This document shows, piece by piece, positions 8,356-14,913 of a stretch of DNA of 24,043 bases. Each line of letters starts with the position of its first letter. Position 1 is the first letter of the stretch. The notes under the pieces were generated by a model. The model was not told the DNA's origin. It did not search any database and was given only the letters and a program-made list of their open reading frames with translations. The position numbers were made by a program, and so were the translations under genes. Source of the stretch: a virus; the IMG/VR virus record IMGVR_UViG_3300031658_000126, positions 1 to 24,043 of that record; one strand, written 5' to 3'.

Positions 8356-8742
8356 TTAACGTCTTCCTCTTGATGTATGACAGCTGGTGTGACAGCTTGA
8401 GTGGCATAATGTTGCGGAGATGGATTTGTTAGTAATCCTACCCTCAATGAGGTCTACGGTTCTTCTTACTCCGTCCTCTAATGTGTCTACAATGTCTTGC
8501 GAATAAGCTCTTGAGCCTGCGGCTATGCCACCATCAATATAGTTATCAAATAAAGAGTTAGCCGCTCCTGTATATTCAAACCTATGTGTCGTAGTATTAG
8601 TACCCGTTCCACCCATAGCACTGTTATTGTTATTCACATATGCTGTAGTTGTTATAGTAATAGTTTTGTCAAACGTTCTTAACTTACCACCTGCATAAGT
8701 TTGCATGTAGCTGTCTATACTATCTCTGGATAAATTGCCCAT
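8356..8742 (-). CDS. Small protein with C-terminal (Cys-His-x-Ser)3-RGRR tail, paralogue 2; candidate radical SAM substrate
   Basis: 128 aa. The ATG at 8742 overlaps the upstream stop in TAATG, so translation is coupled. Residues 1-112 share blocks with the preceding paralogue: LRTFDKT, TAYV, RFEYTGAANSL, GSRxYSQD, RTVDxIExRITN and SIS. The last 16 residues are C-H-S-S-C-H-T-S-C-H-T-S-R-G-R-R, with Cys at 113, 117 and 121, His at 114, 118 and 122, and Ser at 116, 120 and 124. Regular Cys/His/Ser periodicity at an exposed C-terminus, just upstream of a radical SAM gene, is what a RiPP-like precursor looks like, with the N-terminal domain as a large leader or virion anchor. A metal-binding tip on a tail protein is the main alternative. 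There is no signal peptide or membrane segment. Confidence 0.9.
   Translation of the reverse strand: MGNLSRDSIDSYMQTYAGGKLRTFDKTITITTTAYVNNNNSAMGGTGTNTTTHRFEYTGAANSLFDNYIDGGIAAGSRAYSQDIVDTLEDGVRRTVDLIEGRITNKSISATLCHSSCHTSCHTSRGRR
8366..8371 (-). promoter_or_regulatory. Ribosome binding site inside the CHxS tail codons (for the radical SAM gene starting at 8354)
   Basis: AAGAGG, continuing as AAG, on the minus strand about 8-11 bases before the ATG at 8354. It decides that start over the one at 8447. It uses the same Ser-Arg-Gly codons as the matching site in the upstream paralogue, so enzyme translation is tied to translation of the candidate substrate. Confidence 0.6.
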
Positions 8743-9128
8743 TACCTACGACCTCTTGATGTGTGACAACTAGTATGACAAGAGCTATGACATAGTAAAG
8801 CCGAAATAGATCTATTAGTGATACGAGACTCGATTTGGTCTACTGTTCTTTGCATAACACTATTAATAGAGTCAATAACATCTTGACTGTACATACGACT
8901 TCCTGTGTATATTCCAGCATCCAAATAGTTATTATAAAGTGAGTTAGCCGCACCTGTATATTCAAAGCGTTGGTCAAAGTTACCTGTAGCTGTAGGTCCT
9001 GCTAGAGTCTGTGACACCGTTTGTAATACATATGCAGTAACAGTAAACGTCATCGTTTTATCAAAGGTTCTTAATTGACTCCCAGCCTGAGACTGTAGAC
9101 TTGTGTTATTTTGAGCATAGGTCGGCAT
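8742..9128 (-). CDS. Small protein with C-terminal (Cys-His-x-Ser)3-RGRR tail, paralogue 1; candidate radical SAM substrate
   Basis: 128 aa, the same length as its downstream paralogue. It starts at the ATG at 9128; its 3' neighbour begins within its own stop (TAATG). The N-terminus (MPTYAQNNTSLQSQAGSQ) differs from the paralogue. The middle aligns through LRTFDKT, FEYTGAANSLYNNYLDAGI and YSQD, followed by a likely helix up to RITNRSISALL. Residues 113-128 are identical to the paralogue's tail, yet most codons there differ. It follows two collagen-like fibre genes, which suggests a tail or fibre-associated protein expressed late. Whether the tail is crosslinked, carries a metal or is left unmodified cannot be told from sequence. 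Confidence 0.9.
   Translation of the reverse strand: MPTYAQNNTSLQSQAGSQLRTFDKTMTFTVTAYVLQTVSQTLAGPTATGNFDQRFEYTGAANSLYNNYLDAGIYTGSRMYSQDVIDSINSVMQRTVDQIESRITNRSISALLCHSSCHTSCHTSRGRR
8752..8757 (-). promoter_or_regulatory. Ribosome binding site inside the CHxS tail codons (for the gene starting at 8742)
   Basis: AAGAGG on the minus strand, nine bases before the ATG at 8742. It lies within the Ser-Arg-Gly codons of the upstream gene's conserved tail, so one sequence serves as both coding sequence and ribosome site. Confidence 0.6.
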
Positions 9129-10202
9129 TTATACTTTAACCTCAACTAGCCCTTCACCATCCTCTAGTGCCACACCCACGAAGTTCAAGAAGTTCATGGG
9201 CATTGCGGCAGTCGTATCAGCTGGAAGTGCTTTACATTTACCATTATCATCTGCTACTATATAGTCACCTTTTTGGGCGGTGCCATTTATCTTACAAGGG
9301 ATACGTCCTTTAAGCGCAATGAAAGGCCATAGAGGATCCTCCATGTTATCTTCATTAACGTTCATTCGAACACCTGGACGTGTAGAGATAACACCAGCGA
9401 TAGGCATACCCTTTTTGTATAGAGTTACCTCTTTTTCGCCACCAACAGCCAACAGATCTCCATGCTCATATCCTTTATCGGCTAAGTATTTCTCCGCTAA
9501 ATCCGACCAGTTTGCAGACGTTGCTGTACCATTAAATGTACCATCATTAGCAATATATGATACATTGGTGGCATTTCTTCTAAACTGAACAATTCTATTT
9601 GAAGATTGGTCTGAAGTAATATACCATCTATTTGAGTGATATTGGATTTTACCTTTTGTGCCTGGGTCACCAGTCCAGTTAGATACAGAATTGGAGAACA
9701 AACCACCGTTGGTGATATCAAGCTCACCACCACCAAAAGCACCAACTTCGCCTTTTTGACCTTTAGAACCAGTTCCACCAGTTCCACCAGTACTACCTTT
9801 AGCTCCAGTAGCACCAACTTCGCCTTTTTGACCCTTTGCGCCAGTGACGCCAACTTCGCCTTTTTGACCCTTTTGACCCTTGGCTCCAGTAGCACCAATC
9901 TCGCCCTTTTGACCTTTGGCACCAGTTCCACCAGTTCCACCAACTTCGCCTTTTTGACCCTTTTGACCCTTGGCTCCAGTAGCACCCTTTTGTCCAACCT
10001 CACCCTTCTGGCCTTTTGCACCAGTGTTGCCAGTCTGTCCCTTTTGGCCCTTTTCGCCCTTTTGACCTTTTGCGCCAGTCGGAGCATCGGTAAAGGTAGT
10101 GGCTCTCCACACACCTTTTGCACTTTCAAATGTCCATGTGACATTGTTAGCGGTGTGGGTCGTGCCATTAGATGGCGATGATGGGAAATTAATTGCCGCC
10201 AT
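9129..10202 (-). CDS. Collagen-like phage tail fibre protein (357 aa)
   Basis: The ATG at 10202 follows the upstream stop by three bases, with AGGAGG upstream. Residues 1-42 carry the INFPSSPSNGTTH ... VTWTFES-KGVW block seen at the start of many phage fibre and virion proteins. Residues 43-156 are 38 unbroken Gly-X-Y triplets built from GQKGQKGE, GAK and GxT units, almost without proline. The C-terminal part has SANWSDLAEKYLADKGYE-GDL, GMPIAGVISTRPGVRMN and KGDYIVADDNGKC blocks, which resemble the C-terminal head of other phage fibres (from memory). A trimeric collagen-like rod ending in a compact tip is the likely shape. The next gene's ATG immediately follows this gene's upstream neighbour in the same tight style, consistent with one transcript. 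Receptor binding is plausible but unproven. Confidence 0.9.
   Translation of the reverse strand: MAAINFPSSPSNGTTHTANNVTWTFESAKGVWRATTFTDAPTGAKGQKGEKGQKGQTGNTGAKGQKGEVGQKGATGAKGQKGQKGEVGGTGGTGAKGQKGEIGATGAKGQKGQKGEVGVTGAKGQKGEVGATGAKGSTGGTGGTGSKGQKGEVGAFGGGELDITNGGLFSNSVSNWTGDPGTKGKIQYHSNRWYITSDQSSNRIVQFRRNATNVSYIANDGTFNGTATSANWSDLAEKYLADKGYEHGDLLAVGGEKEVTLYKKGMPIAGVISTRPGVRMNVNEDNMEDPLWPFIALKGRIPCKINGTAQKGDYIVADDNGKCKALPADTTAAMPMNFLNFVGVALEDGEGLVEVKV
9735..10076 (-). repeat. Collagen-like Gly-X-Y repeat tract in the 357-aa fibre
   Basis: Encodes 38 consecutive Gly-X-Y triplets. At DNA level the units are short degenerate tandem repeats, with longer identical stretches recurring (for example near 9856 and 9947), which could recombine with each other or with the tract at 10635-10991. 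Confidence 0.9.
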
Positions 10203-10205
10203 GGA

Positions 10206-11936
10206 TTATGCGCCTCCTGCGCCATATAGAGTCTTCAGTGCAGTTCCGCCTGAGTTGTAAATAACAAAGGATACGACAGATTTTAATTCATTTGAGCCAA
10301 CAGCATCATTTGCTAATTTAACTTGGGTTACGGAATTAGATGCCAAATGAATGGCATCTATAGAACCATTAGTATAATGTTCAGAATTTACTGCGTTATC
10401 AGCCAGTTTAGCTGAAGTTACGGCATCAGGAGCAAGTTTAGCTGTAGTTACGGCACCACTAGCAAGTTTAGCTGTAGAAATAGCACCATCAGAAACAACC
10501 GAATTATTAAATTGCACCCATTGACTAGATGTACCATCATCGTAGTAGATATATAGGGATCCTGTTTCATCGTCCCACCACAAGTCACCGTCTACTGCAC
10601 TACCTGGTGCCGTGGTGTTTGTAATGGCTTCGTTGCCTTCACCCTTTTGGCCTTGAGTACCAGTTCCGCCCTTTTGACCAACTTCACCCTTTTGACCCTT
10701 GTCTCCAGTTTGTCCTTTTTGGCCTTTAACACCAGACGCACCGTTACCATCAGCACCAATTTCACCCTTTTGGCCTTTTTGACCCGTGGTTCCAGTTTGG
10801 CCTTTTTGACCCTTGGCTCCGTTAGTTCCAGCTTCGCCTTTTTGACCCTTGTCTCCAGCACCACCAGTAGAACCCTTTACGCCAACTTCACCTTTTTGGC
10901 CTTTTGATCCGTTAGCTCCACCTTGGCCTTTTTGACCCTTGGTTCCATCACCACCTACACCACCAGTCTGTCCCTTTTGGCCTTTTTGACCTGCGAGACC
11001 TGCGTTGGTAATGGTGTGTTTTTCCCATGTGCCAGCGGACACATCGAATACAGGAATAATATCCGTTCCTACCGCATCAGTACCTGTTGCGAATGCTGTT
11101 AAAGCAGTACCAACATTAGCCGCATCTGTGACATCAGCATTAGATTCCACATTGTCTAGCTTACCACCGTCCGTCGAAACATCTCTTCCATCAACAGTAC
11201 CTGTTACAGTAATGTTTCTAATGCCAGAAATGTCACCGCTATCATCTTTCGAGATAACCGTACCAGATGTTGGCAAAGTAAGTGCAGTTGTTCCGCCTGT
11301 AGTAAGTGTCGTTGCATACGCACCTGATGTCGTAAACGAACCACCAAATGCTAAGTTGCCCAATGCACTTAATGTTCTATTGGCATTGCCAACATCGAAA
11401 GTTAGTGTTCTATCAGCACTTGCATTTACAGAACTGTTAGCGGCAAGTATTAGTTCATATGAAGCAACAGTAGTATCTCTAAGAGAGAATGTACTAATAT
11501 CTGTAATAGATCCGCCAATTGCACCGATACCAGTAATGCTTGGTGTTGTAAGCGTCTTGTTAGTAAAAGTTTCTGTACCAGTAAGTGTTGCAAAGGAATT
11601 GCCGCCACTGAGTGCGGCGTTCCACTGACCAATATTACCAGTCAGTGAGTTGTTTGTTAGGTTAATACTTTTGTTAGTAAAAGTTTGAGTGCCACTTAAT
11701 GTAGCCGCAACTGCCGAGTCTAATCTTAGTAAGACATCAGCATCGTTAGTTCCTGAGTTAAGTACAGTAATGCCAGCATCAGACCCTTTAGGGCTAATGG
11801 TGCCAACGAAGTCACCCATCGTGCCAGAGTCCATAGCAATGTTAGTGTCTCTGATAATAGCAGTAACTGCCGCAGAGTCAACAAGTGCCTGTAGACCTAG
11901 ACTGATGTTTAGATGATCACTTAGTTTAACAACCAT
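10206..11936 (-). CDS. Collagen-like phage tail fibre/virion protein (576 aa)
   Basis: It starts at the ATG at 11936 with AAGGGA upstream, 17 bases after the previous stop. The N-terminal part has LNSGTNDADVLLRLDSA and repeated GTxTFTNK-L/I motifs, typical of marine phage fibre or virion proteins (from memory). Residues about 316-434 are a collagen-like tract of 39 Gly-X-Y triplets with one short break (a GN pair after GAD). It is followed by VDGDLWWDDETGSLYIYYDD, a common phage virion block, then degenerate repeats of the form AVTTAKLA, and a hydrophobic C-terminus ending GAGGA. It is probably a trimeric rod protein of the tail. Its collagen units are very similar to those of the next gene, so the two may co-assemble or exchange segments. 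Confidence 0.9.
   Translation of the reverse strand: MVVKLSDHLNISLGLQALVDSAAVTAIIRDTNIAMDSGTMGDFVGTISPKGSDAGITVLNSGTNDADVLLRLDSAVAATLSGTQTFTNKSINLTNNSLTGNIGQWNAALSGGNSFATLTGTETFTNKTLTTPSITGIGAIGGSITDISTFSLRDTTVASYELILAANSSVNASADRTLTFDVGNANRTLSALGNLAFGGSFTTSGAYATTLTTGGTTALTLPTSGTVISKDDSGDISGIRNITVTGTVDGRDVSTDGGKLDNVESNADVTDAANVGTALTAFATGTDAVGTDIIPVFDVSAGTWEKHTITNAGLAGQKGQKGQTGGVGGDGTKGQKGQGGANGSKGQKGEVGVKGSTGGAGDKGQKGEAGTNGAKGQKGQTGTTGQKGQKGEIGADGNGASGVKGQKGQTGDKGQKGEVGQKGGTGTQGQKGEGNEAITNTTAPGSAVDGDLWWDDETGSLYIYYDDGTSSQWVQFNNSVVSDGAISTAKLASGAVTTAKLAPDAVTSAKLADNAVNSEHYTNGSIDAIHLASNSVTQVKLANDAVGSNELKSVVSFVIYNSGGTALKTLYGAGGA
10635..10991 (-). repeat. Collagen-like Gly-X-Y repeat tract in the 576-aa fibre
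   Basis: Encodes 39 Gly-X-Y triplets with one interruption (a two-residue GN unit). Units are GQKGQKGE, GDK, GST and similar, with almost no proline. The DNA is a degenerate tandem array that closely resembles the tract at 9735-10076. Confidence 0.9.
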
Positions 11937-11953
11937 TAGTTCTTATTCCCTTA

Positions 11954-14902
11954 TTAAGCCTGTGCTTCTGACCAGCGAAGCTGAATAGACGCTTTAACAT
12001 CACCCGATAGACAGAAAGCATTAATTGCTAGAATGTCAGGACCATCAGGGAATTTATAGTCTCCCCCAAGAGGAGCACCTGATAGTTCTTTCAAGTCTTC
12101 CAAGTCTAGTGTTGACACAACTGAATCTTGTCTACTTGTACCAGCAACGAATGAGAAAATACGTTCTCCTGGTAGCGCATAAGATCCACTAGTATATGTG
12201 ATACTACCTTTGTTTGCAACTTGAGCAAAGCTAGGCTGTCCACCCTCTGCCGTTCCTGATAAACCTTTCCATGTAGCATCTTGGAAGTTCTTAGGATTAA
12301 TGATCCCTTGAATATGAACCTCACCCGAAGAAGATGACCCACGACCACACACAACAGAACATTGCTTGAGGAGTAGCTGTGATCTATTGAGAAGATCCTT
12401 AGCCCCAAGTCTGCCCACTGATGAGTTAGACACAGAAGGTGCAAGTCTAAGTACAAACGATGTAATTGGAGTTGTCTGGATTTGGTCCGAACCAGTGTTA
12501 TGCGAGTTAGAGTAGTTAAAGATATAACCACGGTCAAAGTCAAAGTCTCCATCAATAACTAGGGCAGAACCCCAGTGAGATAGAGTTGGAGAACAAGTGT
12601 TTGAGATCTCAATAATGCCTGTCTTGTTAGCATGAGTAGCCGCCGAACCAGCAGTAAGGTTATTCGTTGTACCTTGCTGATATTGTGTTAGTGTTGCGGA
12701 TCTTGTACACCCTGTAAAGTTTCCAGGTCCTGTTGTTACTGATCTACCTGTATAGTTGATAATCTCGTTATCAATCATAATAGTACCATTATCATCAAAC
12801 TCGCCAAGTTCTAAAGCCCCAATGGTAGTGGTAGAGGCGTTGATCGTAGCAGTCAAGCTAGTGGTAGGCGAGTCATTCTCAATAGAATATCTCACTGGAA
12901 GGTTACCAGATCTCATAAATGCTTCGTTATTGATGTTGTTGTTCTTCATTCTATGAACCATAGTCCAATGACCATCAGGTCCTCTGATCATGAAGTCGAT
13001 GAATCCAGCACCATACCATGAGTATTGGAAACCAACCATCTGCATCTTATTAACATTTAGAGTGTGTAGTGATGGGTTGTGGACACCTGTTCCATTCATT
13101 CGATCCAAGTTCCAACGTGATTGTGGAACTTTGTGATCAGTAATCATATTCCCCTTAATACCCCCAGCAGTGATGCCACGATAATCGGGAGTAATATACA
13201 TAGTAGTATCAGAAGCGACTTGAGTAATAAAGTGGATCATACCACGAATAGCGATCCTGTCACCAGCTTTACACTGTTCTGTAAGTCTTGTGCTTAAACC
13301 TGTAACTTCACTGTTGTTGTTCGTCACACTAATCGTACCAGTGATCTGTTGGGTTGAAGTGCGCTTACAACAGTAAATTTGTTTACCATCAAACTCATAG
13401 AAAATTCCGTTAACATCATCAAACATACCTGCACGAACCGCAGATCCACGCCACTCAGTAACATACATTGTACATACACGTTTAAGAACTGGATCTGTAG
13501 CACCTAGTGTTTGAGTAGCCGCAACTCTATAGACATAGTCATCTACGATAGAGTCAACTACATAAGTTCCTTCATATCCAGACGTTTCAATACCCTCAAG
13601 ACGAATCTTAGCTCCTGGCTGTAGACCATGGTCAATTTCATCTGTACCGATAGTGATCAATGACCCTACTGTAGTACCAGCCGCAGAAATGCTTCTTACG
13701 TCATAGTTTGGTGCTAAGAGAGTACCTGTTGAGAACAAGAAGCCCTTACCAGACTGATAGCGGAAATAACGTTTACTAACACGAACAACCGAAGCCGCAT
13801 ATGTCGGTGTCTTAGTCTGTAGAATAACACCACCATCTGACGGTCTGTGTAGAATTGTAGCGTTAGAAAGAGCATACAGTGTAATGTTTGATGGGCTTGC
13901 AACAACTGCTCCAGTACGTGCAGTGTATGTTATTGAAGTAAGACTTGGGGTTGACTTGATAAAGAACGGACCAGAAGCCTCTTCTTTATTAGTACCACTT
14001 GCCGCAATAGCGTGAATATTTGTTCCTGGAATAAGTCCGTGTGGATTGGCAAAGTTTAGAGTTATAATACTTGGGTTTGCACCATTTGATGATGCCGAAG
14101 TGACTGGAATAGATGCACCTGCGTAAATACCACCAACTCTTGTTAATGCTTCTTCTGTGAATAACGATTGACCGTTTGATGTACCAACAATACCACGTGC
14201 ATAATATTTAAGCCTTGTACTGCTAACAATTGTTTCCACAATGAATGAACCATCACCACGAGAGAAACCAGCCACCGCAGAATTTAAGCCAGTTACATTA
14301 ACAACACTACCAACAGCAAGTTCGTGAGCGGATCCAAAGGTAATTGTAATTAACGAGTTCGAAGACGAACCTGTATTATAGTCTGTCGTAACTGCCGTTG
14401 TTGCAATATCAATACCTTCGTTCTGATACACAGAAGGATACCCCTTAACAGTACCATACCCAGCCCATTTAGTAGGCTGTAGTCCGTACTCAAAGTCGGC
14501 ATCAATCATTGATTCTGGAAGAGATACACGCATACGTTCAATAGCGTCTGTCCCAAATGCATATGGTCTTACGACCACATCACCCTGTGGATCTTCTACA
14601 AAGATTTGTAGCGCATCCGTTGTCGCCATACCCGCACTACTTTTGGCTAAAGTAATGGTTGTGTAGCCATTCTCTCTTTCCATGATGTGAGGCCAATGTC
14701 CAGAAGCCCCTGTGTTCTCTGAAGTGATCGTGGTTGTTGTTCCTGCATAGTCTGTGCTTGCGAAGTTGTAAAGAACTACGTTGTCCGTGACGTTTGTGAT
14801 AATTAGAATTTGATCTAAAGCGTATGTACCCGCAATTTCGACGGTGCCTGCACCACCATTGCCTGGAGTAAATACATAATCACGTATAAGTTGTTTTCCC
14901 AT
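11954..14902 (-). CDS. Large phage virion-like protein (982 aa)
   Basis: The largest gene in the window. Its ATG at 14902 has AGGA upstream and lies 11 bases after the previous stop. The sequence is beta-rich with Ser/Thr/Gly/Asn repeats and no membrane segment. An N-terminal block (YALDQILIITNVTDNVVLYNF, about residues 28-48, split by turns) and several duplicated modules such as NPSIITLNFANPHGLIPG and SLITITFGSAHELAVGS suggest tandem beta domains. Other blocks include YGLQPTKWAGYGTVKGYPS and VGFQYSWYGAGFIDFMIRG. I recall similar large structural proteins next to fibre genes in marine T4-like phages, but cannot assign a T4 gene number. A baseplate or fibre-hub role is a reasonable guess. A possible internal late promoter lies about 140 bases upstream. 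Confidence 0.88.
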   Translation of the reverse strand: MGKQLIRDYVFTPGNGGAGTVEIAGTYALDQILIITNVTDNVVLYNFASTDYAGTTTTITSENTGASGHWPHIMERENGYTTITLAKSSAGMATTDALQIFVEDPQGDVVVRPYAFGTDAIERMRVSLPESMIDADFEYGLQPTKWAGYGTVKGYPSVYQNEGIDIATTAVTTDYNTGSSSNSLITITFGSAHELAVGSVVNVTGLNSAVAGFSRGDGSFIVETIVSSTRLKYYARGIVGTSNGQSLFTEEALTRVGGIYAGASIPVTSASSNGANPSIITLNFANPHGLIPGTNIHAIAASGTNKEEASGPFFIKSTPSLTSITYTARTGAVVASPSNITLYALSNATILHRPSDGGVILQTKTPTYAASVVRVSKRYFRYQSGKGFLFSTGTLLAPNYDVRSISAAGTTVGSLITIGTDEIDHGLQPGAKIRLEGIETSGYEGTYVVDSIVDDYVYRVAATQTLGATDPVLKRVCTMYVTEWRGSAVRAGMFDDVNGIFYEFDGKQIYCCKRTSTQQITGTISVTNNNSEVTGLSTRLTEQCKAGDRIAIRGMIHFITQVASDTTMYITPDYRGITAGGIKGNMITDHKVPQSRWNLDRMNGTGVHNPSLHTLNVNKMQMVGFQYSWYGAGFIDFMIRGPDGHWTMVHRMKNNNINNEAFMRSGNLPVRYSIENDSPTTSLTATINASTTTIGALELGEFDDNGTIMIDNEIINYTGRSVTTGPGNFTGCTRSATLTQYQQGTTNNLTAGSAATHANKTGIIEISNTCSPTLSHWGSALVIDGDFDFDRGYIFNYSNSHNTGSDQIQTTPITSFVLRLAPSVSNSSVGRLGAKDLLNRSQLLLKQCSVVCGRGSSSSGEVHIQGIINPKNFQDATWKGLSGTAEGGQPSFAQVANKGSITYTSGSYALPGERIFSFVAGTSRQDSVVSTLDLEDLKELSGAPLGGDYKFPDGPDILAINAFCLSGDVKASIQLRWSEAQA

Positions 14903-14913
14903 TGTCTATCCTA

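Noticed and set aside
8352-8447. Upstream start at 8447 for the first GPTD radical SAM enzyme
   Set aside because: It would overlap the CHxS gene by 92 bases. The start at 8354 has a good ribosome site and leaves the same N-terminal length before the cluster cysteines as in its paralogues.
8356-9128. Diversity-generating retroelement (two similar cassettes near fibre genes)
   Set aside because: No reverse transcriptase is present, and the differences are not confined to adenines in one variable copy. The pair is an ordinary gene duplication.
9497-10225. Long Lys/Leu-rich reading frame across the collagen-like fibre gene
   Set aside because: It is the out-of-frame reading of Gly-X-Y codons, which are periodic and low in stops. 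It has no conserved blocks and duplicates the fibre gene's span.
10592-10864. Second Lys-rich frame over the other collagen tract
   Set aside because: Same artefact of repeat periodicity.
9735-10991. CRISPR-like array suggested by regularly repeated DNA
   Set aside because: Units are short, degenerate and translate in frame to Gly-X-Y triplets. There are no distinct spacers.
11005-11628. 207-codon rightward frame opposite the 576-aa fibre
   Set aside because: Low-complexity Val/Ser/Pro product, antisense to a well-supported gene, with no ribosome site noted.
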